Source: Coriobacteriia bacterium
Lineage (GTDB): Bacteria > Actinomycetota > Coriobacteriia > Anaerosomatales > Anaerosomataceae
Direction: 5' to 3'
NCBI GenBank assembly: GCA_016938135.1
Contig: JAFGVD010000008.1
Coordinates: 1-59,152 of the forward strand
Length of the DNA: 59,152 nt
The notes under the pieces were generated by a model that was given only the letters and a program-made list of their open reading frames with translations, did no database searches and was not told the DNA's origin. Positions 1 through 7,894 of the stretch are shown here, one piece after another; position 1 is the stretch's first letter, and every line of letters begins with the position of its first letter. Made by a program: the position numbers and the translations under genes.

Positions 1-89
1 ACCAGCGCATCCAGCAGGCGCGCAGGAGCGCGCCAGTCGCTTCGCGAAGTACAGTAAGGGCGCGCTGCTGATGCGCTCATACGTTAGAT
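1..89 (+). other. attC: attC site 1 (left edge cut off)
   Basis: The window begins inside the R'' box (only its final AC is present). The L'' arm AGCGCATCCAGCAG pairs with the L' arm CTGCTGATGCGCT at 66-78, with one extra C in L''. This is followed by the R' box GTTAGAT at 83-89, which fits GTTRRRY. The middle holds further self-complementary stretches (GGCGCGC/GCGCGCC). Arms and R' are nearly identical to attC site 2. It belongs to the cassette that lies to the left of the window. Confidence 0.82.
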
Positions 90-107
90 GCATCACAGGG
101 GGATCAA

Positions 108-1139
108 TTGAACGAGATACGCACGACTGCAGCGGGCGTCGAATATGCGGAGGTCCGTACACTCCAGACGAAGCAGCGCGTAGAGACTCAGGCACATCTC
201 TACCGTGTTCCGCACAATGACCCCGATGTCGTCGATCTTGCTCTTCGTATTGGTCGCTACAACCGAATCACGCAGAAGCCTGATGTGCCTGAGCCGAAGA
301 GCGCGCTCACCCTCGACAACGTTGAACTTGAAGCTCTGGTTGACTATCTGAGCGAGTGCTATGGCCCCATTCGTGATCGCGCCCAGCGCTACATCCCGCT
401 TGGTGAGGAGCTTGGCCAGGCAGAGATCGACGACTTGCGCCGCCTCTTCAATGATTCGGACAAGTCAGTGCTAGTGGAGTTGCTGACCACGCAGCAGGTA
501 ATCCCAGCCGGGCTTCTGGATGTAGTTGAGATGTGCCATCGCCGTGATGCTGTGTCTCGTTTTGAGGCGATGCTCGACGAGGATCTTCCGGAGGCGGATT
601 GGCAGGCCTGGTTTACGGCGAATCCCTGGGTTCTTGGAACTGAGTTTGTAGAGATTCTGGACGAGCGCGCCATAGACACTGCCAACATAACGGACTACCT
701 GATGCGCGCACATGACGGATTCGTCGACGTTGTGGAGATCAAGCGCCCAGACGGTGGCCTCCGGTTCTGGGCGCCGCGCAAGGACCACGAGAACCTCTAT
801 CCGCATACCGACTTGGTCAAAGCGTTGACTCAGACCATGAACTACCTGACGGAACTTGAACTTGAGGCGAACAGTCAGAAGTTCATCGAGCGGGTGGGTG
901 CCAGAGTGCTCAAGCCGCGAGGGATTTTGGTGTTTGGCCGTTCGCTCGCATGGGGCGATGATGAGCTGCGTGCCCGCCGTGTGCTCAACTCGTCATTTCA
1001 CAACATGACCATTCTCACCTATGACGATGTTCTGGAGCGCGCTAAGCGGATGCTACACGACACAGTCCTGGACGATTCAGAAACGCTGGCGTCGGGGCAA
1101 GCCATTGACGACTGCGACGACTGGGATTCGCCCTTCTGA
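108..1139 (+). CDS. sduA: Shedu-type anti-phage protein (DUF4263 nuclease)
   Basis: 343 aa. The C-terminal half (about 150-320) matches the Shedu/DUF4263 pattern: a helical lead-in with NPWVL near residue 172, then a PD-(D/E)XK-like core with D207 and E210-I-K212 in FVDVVEIKRP, followed by a QxxNYL helix. Shedu proteins are single-gene defence nucleases. The N-terminal 140 residues are a family-variable region with no domain I recognise; in the family this part is thought to sense or regulate. The start is TTG with a GGGGG element 8 bases upstream, only 19 bases after the cassette's left boundary, so transcription probably reads through from upstream or uses a promoter inside the attC. The stop lies 2 bases before the next attC R'' box, the usual compact cassette layout. 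Confidence 0.82.
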   Translation: MNEIRTTAAGVEYAEVRTLQTKQRVETQAHLYRVPHNDPDVVDLALRIGRYNRITQKPDVPEPKSALTLDNVELEALVDYLSECYGPIRDRAQRYIPLGEELGQAEIDDLRRLFNDSDKSVLVELLTTQQVIPAGLLDVVEMCHRRDAVSRFEAMLDEDLPEADWQAWFTANPWVLGTEFVEILDERAIDTANITDYLMRAHDGFVDVVEIKRPDGGLRFWAPRKDHENLYPHTDLVKALTQTMNYLTELELEANSQKFIERVGARVLKPRGILVFGRSLAWGDDELRARRVLNSSFHNMTILTYDDVLERAKRMLHDTVLDDSETLASGQAIDDCDDWDSPF

Positions 1140-1141
1140 GC

Positions 1142-1227
1142 ATCTAACCAGCGCATCCAGCAGAGGCGGCAAGCGATAGACTGAACGGCAGGGATGGGCG
1201 CGCTGCTGATGCGCTCATACGTTAGCC
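1142..1227 (+). other. attC: attC site 2
   Basis: 86 bp. R'' is ATCTAAC (1142-1148, fits RYYYAAC). L'' AGCGCATCCAGCAG pairs with L' CTGCTGATGCGCT, leaving one extrahelical base. R' is GTTAGCC (1221-1227). R' departs from GTTRRRY at one base, but its complement GGCTAAC is present in the next attC, so pairing in the circular form is kept. It ends the Shedu cassette. Confidence 0.88.
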
Positions 1228-1307
1228 CCATTCCGCAACGCTATGGGTGCTCGCGCCGGTGTTGCGACGCGCAATCAACTCTATGACCCAACGTCAGTCC
1301 CCTCGAA

Positions 1308-1313
1308 TACAAT
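1308..1313 (+). promoter_or_regulatory. possible -10 element of the RM cassette
   Basis: TACAAT lies 6 bases before the ATG of the first RM gene. If it is used, the transcript would be leaderless or nearly so. I see no convincing -35 box. The 98 bases between the cassette boundary and the ATG have no other recognisable element and no Shine-Dalgarno sequence before the ATG, which supports a leaderless start. Confidence 0.35.
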
Positions 1314-1319
1314 GGACAT

Positions 1320-1976
1320 ATGAACATCATCAAGTCGAAGCAGCGCGTCGCGGACCACGGGGAGGTATTCACTCCCACGTGGTTGGTTGATGCGATGCTT
1401 GATCTCGTCAAAGGAGAGACTGAGCGAATCGATTCGCGCTTCTTGGAGCCGGCGTGCGGGAGCGGCAACTTCCTTGTCCCTGTCCTGCAACGCAAAGTTG
1501 CGGCGGTGGAGATGAAGTTCGGGAGGTCTGAGTACGAAAGGCGTCACTACGCCCTTCTAGCTCTAATGTGCTGCTACGGGATCGAACTGCTGGAGGATAA
1601 CATCACCGAGTGTCGCGCGAATATGCTCGAGGTCTTGTCCGGCTACCTGAGGCTCGAGGAGTCAGACGATCTCTATCGGGCCGCCTTCTACGTGCTGTCA
1701 CAGAACCTCGTCCACGGTGATGCTTTGACGATGCGCACCAGTGATGACAAGGCGATCACGTTCGCTGAGTGGGGCTACTTGGGAAAAGGCAAGTTCCAGC
1801 GGCGCGACTTCCGGCTCGACGCTCTGACTCAGTCGGCGGCTTTCAGCGAAGAAGGCACGCTCTTCGCGGATCTCGAGAGGCATGAGATCTTCGTTCCGAT
1901 CAAGACCTATCCGCAGATGACGGTGGCTGAGCTCGTCGGCATAGCTGCTGCCAGTGACTCTGGGGAGATGGCATGA
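1320..1976 (+). CDS. N6-adenine DNA methylase, short SAM-binding subunit
   Basis: 218 aa. It has the N6-methylase 'VFTP' motif X (residues 15-18) and a textbook SAM-binding motif I, FLEPACGSGNFL (41-52). It then has GIELLEDNITECRANML, typical of Eco57I/HsdM-type folds. It ends without the catalytic NPPY motif IV. It overlaps the next gene by 4 bases (ATGA), and that gene does carry NPPY. The pair therefore looks like a methyltransferase divided over two chains, or a duplicated N-terminal domain. First gene of the three-gene RM operon inside one integron cassette. I infer that it supplies SAM binding to a heterodimer; it could instead be a structural subunit. Confidence 0.72.
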   Translation: MNIIKSKQRVADHGEVFTPTWLVDAMLDLVKGETERIDSRFLEPACGSGNFLVPVLQRKVAAVEMKFGRSEYERRHYALLALMCCYGIELLEDNITECRANMLEVLSGYLRLEESDDLYRAAFYVLSQNLVHGDALTMRTSDDKAITFAEWGYLGKGKFQRRDFRLDALTQSAAFSEEGTLFADLERHEIFVPIKTYPQMTVAELVGIAAASDSGEMA

Positions 1977-3595
1977 ACGGCCAGGTGCAGCTCTCGCTTC
2001 GTGGACGCAATCCCGATGTGCTTACGTGCATCGCGAACCTGTCGAACGACGAAGTCTTCACGCCACCCGAGTTCGCCAACCAGATGCTGGACGCCGTTGC
2101 GGCCGCATGGGCGGAGGATAACGGTGGCGCCAACCTGTGGGCGGATGCCTCAGCGAGGTTCCTCGACCCATTCACCAAGTCTGGCGTCTTCCTCCGCGAG
2201 ATTACCAGCCGCCTGACGAAGGGGCTGGCGGACGAGATTCCGGACCTTCAAGAGCGAGTCGATCACATCCTGACTAAGCAGGTGTTCGGCATCGGCATCA
2301 CGCAGCTCACCAGCCTGCTCGCGCGCCGCAGTGTGTACTGCTCGAAGCATGCTCAAGGTGAGCACTCGATTGTCGGGTCGTTTGAGAACAATCAAGGCAA
2401 CATCTGGTTTGAGCGAACCGAGCACACGTGGGCGGAAGGCAGGTGCACGTACTGCGGAGCCAGCAAGAAGACATTGGGCAGGGGTGGGGATCTCGAAACC
2501 CACGCCTATGCGCTCATCCACGCCGAAGACGTGAAGGTTCGTGTGGCCGAGCTCTTTGGAGGAGACATGCAGTTCGATGTGATCATCGGCAACCCGCCGT
2601 ACCAGTTGGATGATGGCGGTTACGGCACGAGCGCCGCGCCCATCTACCAGCTGTTCGTGAAGCAGGCGAAGGCGCTGGAGCCGCGCTACCTCTCCATGGT
2701 CGTGCCCGCCCGGTGGTTCGCCGGCGGCAAGGGACTCGACGAGTTCCGAGAGTCCATGCTCGCGGACGATCGCCTGCGCTCGATCGACGACTACCTCAGC
2801 GCGGCTGACGTCTTCCCCGGGGTGGGGCTCAAGGGAGGCGTATGCTACTTCCTCTGGGACCGAGATAATTCCGGCCCCTGCACGGTCTCCACGCACTTCA
2901 AGGACTGGCCGGTGTCGACAACCACGCGCCCGTTGCTCGAAGAGGGTGCGGATGTCTTCATTCGGTTCAATGAGGGCTTGTCGATTCTGAGGAAGGTCAT
3001 CGCCGTCGAGAGCGGCCAATCCAATCCCATGCTGTTGCCTGAGGACAAGCGCTTCGACCAACTTGTAAGTTCACTTAGGCCCTTCGGACTCCGTACATAC
3101 TTCCAGGGCAAAGCGACCGGGGATCCAGGTGACGTCCTTGTATACCAGAACGGCGGCAAGGGTCACATCGCTCGAGCAGCGCTTACCACTGGGACCCAGC
3201 TGATCGACCACTGGAAGGTCTACGTCGGTCGTGCTGCTCCGGGAACGGGCAACAGGGACACGTATCCGCACAGAATACTCAGCACGCCGTTTGTCGGTGA
3301 GCCGGGTACGATCTCAACGGAGACCTATCTCTGCATCGGTCCATTCTCTTCTCGAGCAGAGGCCGAGAGCGTCATGTCTTACCTCACCTGCCGCCTCACG
3401 CGCCTCTTAGTCCTTCTGCACAAGCCATCCCAGGACACGACACGCAAGGTCTATACCTTCGTGCCGACCCAGGAGTGGACGAAGGTGTGGACGGACGAAG
3501 ACCTCTACGAGAAGTACGGCATCTCGGAGAGTGAGATTGCGTTCATCGAGAAGCTGGTGCGGCCTATGGAGTTTCAGGGGAGTCTTGAGGAATGA
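1973..3595 (+). CDS. Eco57I-like DNA methylase subunit with NPPY motif
   Basis: 540 aa. The N-terminus repeats the 'DEVFTP' motif X, but motif I is altered: FLDPFTKSGVFL (63-74) replaces the usual DPxCGSG pattern. A probable zinc knuckle follows, with C123-x2-H126 and C158-x2-C161. Catalytic motif IV is intact as GNPPY (N207-Y210), followed by PIYQLFVKQAKAL and SMVVPARWFAGGKG, as in Eco57I-type methylases. The C-terminal 300 residues probably hold target recognition. It overlaps both neighbours by 4 bases (ATGA), indicating translational coupling. The degenerate SAM motif suggests it works together with the preceding short subunit. Confidence 0.75.
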   Translation: MNGQVQLSLRGRNPDVLTCIANLSNDEVFTPPEFANQMLDAVAAAWAEDNGGANLWADASARFLDPFTKSGVFLREITSRLTKGLADEIPDLQERVDHILTKQVFGIGITQLTSLLARRSVYCSKHAQGEHSIVGSFENNQGNIWFERTEHTWAEGRCTYCGASKKTLGRGGDLETHAYALIHAEDVKVRVAELFGGDMQFDVIIGNPPYQLDDGGYGTSAAPIYQLFVKQAKALEPRYLSMVVPARWFAGGKGLDEFRESMLADDRLRSIDDYLSAADVFPGVGLKGGVCYFLWDRDNSGPCTVSTHFKDWPVSTTTRPLLEEGADVFIRFNEGLSILRKVIAVESGQSNPMLLPEDKRFDQLVSSLRPFGLRTYFQGKATGDPGDVLVYQNGGKGHIARAALTTGTQLIDHWKVYVGRAAPGTGNRDTYPHRILSTPFVGEPGTISTETYLCIGPFSSRAEAESVMSYLTCRLTRLLVLLHKPSQDTTRKVYTFVPTQEWTKVWTDEDLYEKYGISESEIAFIEKLVRPMEFQGSLEE

Positions 3596-6150
3596 GCCGG
3601 GCCATCGAGGACATCCTCGCGCCCAAGCCCAACGCGCGGCCGCGCATCTATGCGTACTCGATCGATGATGAAGCGCACAGGGGTCTTCTGAAGGTCGGGC
3701 AGACCACGCGCGACGCGAAGCAACGCGTCGCTGACCAGTTGAAGACCGCCGCCATCAAGAACTACCGAATCGAGCTGGACGAATCCGCTGCACGCGACGA
3801 CGGGACTGTGTTCACCGATCACGAGGTGCGCGCAGCGCTTGTTCGGAAGGGATTCGAGAACGTCGAGTTGGAGTGGGTGCGATGCTCTGTTGCTGACGTG
3901 CGAACCGCGCTCGCTGAGCTGCGCACCGGCCAGCAGTTCGCCGGCACACATCACCAAACGTTCGCGATGCGGCGCGAGCAAGCTGCGGCTGTTGAGAAGA
4001 CGCACGCGTACTTCCACTCAATCTGGGCGGAGGACATGCATGCGGTGCCGCGTTTCTTGTGGAATGCGAAGATGCGCTTCGGTAAGACATTCACCGCGTA
4101 CCAGCTGGCTAAGAAGCTCGGCGCCAGGCGAGTACTGGTGGTGACTTTCAAGCCGGCAGTCGAAGACGCATGGCAGGCGGACCTTGAGAGTCACACGGAC
4201 TTCGACGGATGGCGGTACATGTCCCGTCATTCTGATCTAGACCCCAGCAAGATCGATCGCAGGACGCCCCTCGTGTACTTCGGCTCCTTCCAGGACCTTC
4301 TCGGCCGCGACGAGGCGGGCAACATCAAGCCCAAGAACGAATGGCTGCACAAGGTGGAGTGGGATCTCGTCGTCTTCGATGAGTACCACTTCGGTGCCTG
4401 GCGCGAGACCGCGAAGGAGTTGTTCGAGGGCGAGGATGATGCGGTCGCCAAGAGGGAGACCAAGCTCGAGTACACCCCGAGTCTTGAGGAGATGAACGAA
4501 GACCTCAGCGTCCTCTCTGAGAAGGAGACCGAGTTCCTTCCAATCACCACGAAGGCCTATCTCTACCTCTCCGGCACGCCGTTCAAGGCGCTGGCCACGG
4601 GCGAGTTCATCGAGGAGCAGATTTTCAACTGGACGTACACGGACGAACAGCGCGTGAAGGAGGAGTTCGCCTCGAAGCATCCCGGCGAATTGAACCCCTA
4701 CGGTGCGCTGCCGCAGATGCGTCTGCTCACGTATCAGATGCCCGACGAGCTGCTGGCGATCGCAAGCGCAGGCGAGTTCGATGAGTTCGACCTCAATGCG
4801 TTCTTTGCGGCCACCGGAGTTGGCAGGGACGCCCGATTCGAGCACAAAAGCGACGTGCAGAAGTGGCTCGACATCATCCGAGGTTCGTACGCGCCTCAGA
4901 TCGTCGACGCGCTGAAGACTGCGTCTCGGCCACCTTGGCCCTACTCGGACGTCCGCCTATTGCCCTACCTGCAGCACTCGTTCTGGTTCATGCCGAACGT
5001 CGCTGCCTGTCATGCGATGGCGAACTTGCTGGCTGAGAAGCACAACACGTTCTGGCATGACTACAAGGTGGTGGTCTCGGCGGGCGCTTCGGCTGGTATC
5101 GGCCTCGACGCCTTGCCGCCTGTGCGCTCAGCAATCGGTGGTGGATTCGATACGAAGACGATCACGCTATCGTGCGGTAAGCTCACGACTGGCGTGACGG
5201 TGCCGCAGTGGTCCTCCATCCTGATGCTCCGGAATCTCACGTCACCCGAGACGTACTTCCAAGCCGCGTTCCGTGTGCAATCGCCGTGGTCGATCAAGAA
5301 CCCTAACGGCGATGACCCGAACGAAGAGGAGATCCTCAAGCCCATCTGCTTCGTGTTCGACTTCGCCCCTACCCGGGCGCTGCGGCAGCTGAGTGAGTAT
5401 GGGCTCGGGCTCTCCCCGAGCGAGACGAATCCGGAGAATGCTGTCAAGGATCTCGTTTCGTTCCTGCCCGTGCTGGCCTACGACGGTGCCAACATGGTGC
5501 CCATCGATGCGGGGAGTATTCTCGACATCGCGATGGCAGGCACATCGGGCACACTTCTGGCGCGCAAGTGGGAGTCCGCTCTACTCGTGAACGTCGACAA
5601 CGACACCCTTCGACGCATCTTGGACAACCCGGAGGCGATGGCTGCGGTCGAGCGCATCGAGGGCTGGCGCGCCCTCGGCGACAATATCATCGAGACGATT
5701 ATCAACAAGAGCGACAAGGTCAAGGATCTCAAGGGAAAGGCCAAGGACGGCAAGTTGACCGCGAAGCAGAAGCGGGAACTCACTGCGGAAGAGAAGGAGT
5801 ACAAGTCCAAGCGCAAGCTGGTCCAGGAGAAGCTGATCAAGTTCGCCACGCGCATCCCCGCGTTCATGTACCTGACCGACTTCCGCGAGAACACGCTCCA
5901 AGACGTCATCACCAAGCTCGAACCGGACCTGTTCCTCGCTGTTACCGGTCTCACGGTGAAGGACTTCCACCTGCTCGTTCGCCTGAAGGTGTTCAACACG
6001 GAGCGCATGAATCAGGCTGTGTTCGCCTTCCGCCGCTACGAGGATGCATCTTTGCGCTATGCAGGCATCGACAGTCATCCGGGACTGACGCACTACGGAC
6101 TGTATGACACCGTGGTGGCCAGGGAAGAAGCGACTGACGCGTATCAGTAG
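3592..6150 (+). CDS. restriction protein: GIY-YIG-like nuclease fused to SF2 helicase
   Basis: 852 aa. The N-terminal 110 residues resemble the GIY-YIG/T5orf172 nuclease fold: IYAY at 19-22, KVGQT at 34-38, QRV just after, and a possible catalytic glutamate E78 in DHEVR. The rest is a superfamily 2 translocase: Walker A NAKMRFGKT (GKT at 164-166), DEYH box at 263-266, SGTPF at 327-331, and a helicase C domain with TTGVTVPQW and FRVQSPWS. A Lys-rich helical stretch lies near 705-745. The order MTase-MTase-nuclease/helicase implies an ATP-dependent restriction system akin to type III/ISP logic but with a GIY-YIG cleavage domain. The stop is 28 bases before the closing attC. Confidence 0.72.
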   Translation: MSRAIEDILAPKPNARPRIYAYSIDDEAHRGLLKVGQTTRDAKQRVADQLKTAAIKNYRIELDESAARDDGTVFTDHEVRAALVRKGFENVELEWVRCSVADVRTALAELRTGQQFAGTHHQTFAMRREQAAAVEKTHAYFHSIWAEDMHAVPRFLWNAKMRFGKTFTAYQLAKKLGARRVLVVTFKPAVEDAWQADLESHTDFDGWRYMSRHSDLDPSKIDRRTPLVYFGSFQDLLGRDEAGNIKPKNEWLHKVEWDLVVFDEYHFGAWRETAKELFEGEDDAVAKRETKLEYTPSLEEMNEDLSVLSEKETEFLPITTKAYLYLSGTPFKALATGEFIEEQIFNWTYTDEQRVKEEFASKHPGELNPYGALPQMRLLTYQMPDELLAIASAGEFDEFDLNAFFAATGVGRDARFEHKSDVQKWLDIIRGSYAPQIVDALKTASRPPWPYSDVRLLPYLQHSFWFMPNVAACHAMANLLAEKHNTFWHDYKVVVSAGASAGIGLDALPPVRSAIGGGFDTKTITLSCGKLTTGVTVPQWSSILMLRNLTSPETYFQAAFRVQSPWSIKNPNGDDPNEEEILKPICFVFDFAPTRALRQLSEYGLGLSPSETNPENAVKDLVSFLPVLAYDGANMVPIDAGSILDIAMAGTSGTLLARKWESALLVNVDNDTLRRILDNPEAMAAVERIEGWRALGDNIIETIINKSDKVKDLKGKAKDGKLTAKQKRELTAEEKEYKSKRKLVQEKLIKFATRIPAFMYLTDFRENTLQDVITKLEPDLFLAVTGLTVKDFHLLVRLKVFNTERMNQAVFAFRRYEDASLRYAGIDSHPGLTHYGLYDTVVAREEATDAYQ

Positions 6151-6178
6151 GACGTTGCTTGAGGGGTGGCCGCGAAGG

Positions 6179-6241
6179 GGCTAACCCTGAGATCGAGCGT
6201 ACAACGCATTGCGTTGCCGCTCATCTCAAGAGACGTTAGAC
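6179..6241 (+). other. attC: attC site 3 (closes RM cassette)
   Basis: 63 bp. R'' is GGCTAAC (6179-6185). L'' TGAGATCGAGCG pairs with L' CGCTCATCTCA, leaving one extrahelical C. The centre CAACGCATTGCGTTG is itself a hairpin. R' is GTTAGAC (6235-6241, fits GTTRRRY). Its arms are unrelated to sites 1 and 2, so this cassette had a different origin from the Shedu cassette. The last 90 bases before the tetR stop show nothing recognisable. Confidence 0.85.
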
Positions 6242-6332
6242 ACAACGAGCGGGTGGCCGCAGTTGAGGACACTTTGCCAGGACCAGACGCTGACGCCGCA
6301 GCGAGTCGAAATGCGCAGACATACGCGCGCAA

Positions 6333-6992
6333 TCAGGTAGTTGGTGACTCGGGTCTTACCCGCGCAACCACGAGTCCTTCGACCAGCGCCTGTAGGCCGG
6401 CCTCGAAGTCCACGTCCCAGCCGCCTGTTCCGGCAGCGGAGAGGGCGGCCATAAGGTTGGGGAAGTCCTCGGGATCTATGTCGCCGAAGTCGTCGTCGTG
6501 GTGCTCGGACTGTGTCAGGTGATTGGCGTACATGGTGGTGGTGCCAACTACAAACTGGCCTATCACATTGACCGCTCGTATCGCTTCATCCGGCGATAAC
6601 CCCGCACCCAGCAAGACGCTGAGCATGGCTTCCACCGGCTTTAGTTGAGTGGATGTGCGCATGGACCGGCCCATCGCAATGACCGTTGCATGTGGATGCG
6701 CAAGAAGCGCCATGCGAAACGCGCGAGCCATGCGGATGATGCGCTCGTGCGGCGGCAAGCCGGGGTCGTCCACGCTGTAATCCACATCGCCCATGACTGC
6801 GTCCAGTATCAAGTCATAGAGCGCGGATTTGTCCTTCACGTGGTAGTAGAGCGACATCGGCCCCATGCCAAGCTCCGCCGCCAGCTTGCGCATAGACAGC
6901 GCGTCCAGGCCTTCGCGGTCAACCAGGGTGATCGCGGCAGCGACTATCTGCTCGCGAGTGAGTGTTGGTGTGTTGGCCTTGCGTGCTGACAT
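6333..6992 (-). CDS. TetR-family regulator
   Basis: 219 aa. The N-terminal TetR helix-turn-helix is clear: LTREQIVAAAITLVDREGLDALSMRKLAAELGMGPMSLYYHVKDKSALYDLI (about 11-62). The C-terminal part resembles the TetR_C_1 ligand domain (HPHATVIAMGRS, VIGQFVVGTTTMYANH). It is transcribed toward the integron end. A short palindrome at 7054-7064 upstream of its start may be its operator. The ligand is unknown. The divergent SGNH hydrolase is the only obvious nearby target. No attC was found on its far side, so I treat it as chromosomal. Confidence 0.85.
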   Translation of the reverse strand: MSARKANTPTLTREQIVAAAITLVDREGLDALSMRKLAAELGMGPMSLYYHVKDKSALYDLILDAVMGDVDYSVDDPGLPPHERIIRMARAFRMALLAHPHATVIAMGRSMRTSTQLKPVEAMLSVLLGAGLSPDEAIRAVNVIGQFVVGTTTMYANHLTQSEHHDDDFGDIDPEDFPNLMAALSAAGTGGWDVDFEAGLQALVEGLVVARVRPESPTT

Positions 6993-7053
6993 CCTGCAGC
7001 TTCCTTTATGCCTACGCCATAAGCGGCGCGGTCTTCTCGGCGATCGGGTGTTC

Positions 7054-7064
7054 GTACAGTGTAC
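7054..7064. promoter_or_regulatory. possible TetR operator
   Basis: GTACA-G-TGTAC is an inverted repeat 62 bases before the tetR start, in the 245-base gap shared with the divergent esterase gene. Position and size suit a TetR-family operator, but the site is short and this is inference. Confidence 0.3.
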
Positions 7065-7237
7065 TACTTGTCAGGGAGGCGGTGGAGGGCGCCAGCACGT
7101 CGGTGACTCCGGCAAGCGCTAGACTGGGCTGAGTAGATGAATGTAGTGGGGAAGGGGTTGGAGGCCGGGTGAAGCAGGGCGAGGTCGTATTTGAGACAGA
7201 AGGAGTCGCCCGCCCCGCGGGGACTGTTGCGGAAGCC

Positions 7238-7840
7238 ATGAAGATCGCGTGTGTGGGCGATAGCATCACGCGGGGGACGTTCGTATGGCGCCGCAAGACG
7301 CGATCGTATCCTGCGCAGCTGCAAGAGATGCTCGGCCGGGGATATCGCGTGCGAAACTTCGGGGTGAACGGCCACGCAGTCCAACAGAGCGCCGACCGTC
7401 CGTACTCGAACAGCGAAGCGTACTCGCTCAGCGGCCTGCTTGAACCCGACGTGGTGTTCCTCATGCTTGGCACCAACGATTCACGCGGCGACAATTGGAA
7501 AGGCGCCGGTCCTTTTGCCAACGACTATCGCAAGTTGGTCGAGCACTACATCGCGCTTGCGTCCGCCCCGCGTGTCTGGCTGCTCACGCCTCCGTTTCTG
7601 TTCCGGTTGGGGCGAGCCAAGAAAGTCCGCTACGGCATGGATGACGCGGCGGTCAGCGAGATGCGCGGAGTGATCGAAGGCATCGCACACGAGTTCAAGT
7701 GCGGCTTCATAGACATCAACCAGATCACCTCGCTCCACCCTGAGGCGTTCAGGTTTGATGGGGTTCACCCAAGCGCGGCAGGAGCAACGCTGATCGCGCA
7801 GGCTGTGTACGCGGCGCTCTCAGATGGGCAGGTTGCGTAG
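7238..7840 (+). CDS. SGNH/GDSL-family esterase
   Basis: 200 aa from the chosen ATG, which directly opens the family's first block: MKIACVGDSITRG, with the nucleophile Ser in GDS (residues 7-9). An in-frame GTG at 7169 would add 23 residues unlike the family. Block III is LMLGTNDSRGD (Asn near 79), and the catalytic Asp-His pair is in FDGVHPSAAG near the C-terminus. These enzymes hydrolyse acyl or acetyl esters on sugars or lipids. No signal peptide is seen, so it is probably cytoplasmic. The substrate is not predictable. It is divergent from tetR and upstream of azlC. Confidence 0.82.
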   Translation: MKIACVGDSITRGTFVWRRKTRSYPAQLQEMLGRGYRVRNFGVNGHAVQQSADRPYSNSEAYSLSGLLEPDVVFLMLGTNDSRGDNWKGAGPFANDYRKLVEHYIALASAPRVWLLTPPFLFRLGRAKKVRYGMDDAAVSEMRGVIEGIAHEFKCGFIDINQITSLHPEAFRFDGVHPSAAGATLIAQAVYAALSDGQVA

Positions 7841-7894
7841 CGCGTCTCTGCCATTGCGTGTGCGCGTTTTGCCGACCTGTGACATCATTCGTGG

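Larger units (their letters stand above)
1..6241 (+). mobile_element. integron cassette array, distal end
   Basis: Three attC-like sites, at 1-89, 1142-1227 and 6179-6241, delimit two complete cassettes. Recombination is expected between G and TT of each GTTRRRY box, so the cassettes span 84-1221 (1138 bp, Shedu gene) and 1222-6235 (5014 bp, RM operon). In each case the R'' box at the right end is the reverse complement of the R' box at the left end of the same cassette: GTTAGATGC at 83-91 matches GCATCTAAC at 1140-1148, and GTTAGCCCC at 1221-1229 matches GGGGCTAAC at 6177-6185. That pairing is expected for cassettes inserted as circles. All genes read away from where attI and intI would be, to the left and outside the window. 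No further attC was seen after 6241, so this is probably the distal end. Confidence 0.88.

Noticed and set aside
6164-6260. GGGTGGCCGC direct repeats flanking attC site 3 (6164-6173 and 6251-6260)
   Set aside because: Ten-base GC-rich matches are easily chance; no transposase or target duplication logic supports them.
6242-7237. A third cassette holding the TetR gene
   Set aside because: No R'' box complementary to GTTAGAC and no attC-like fold was found to the right, and the gene is on the opposite strand.
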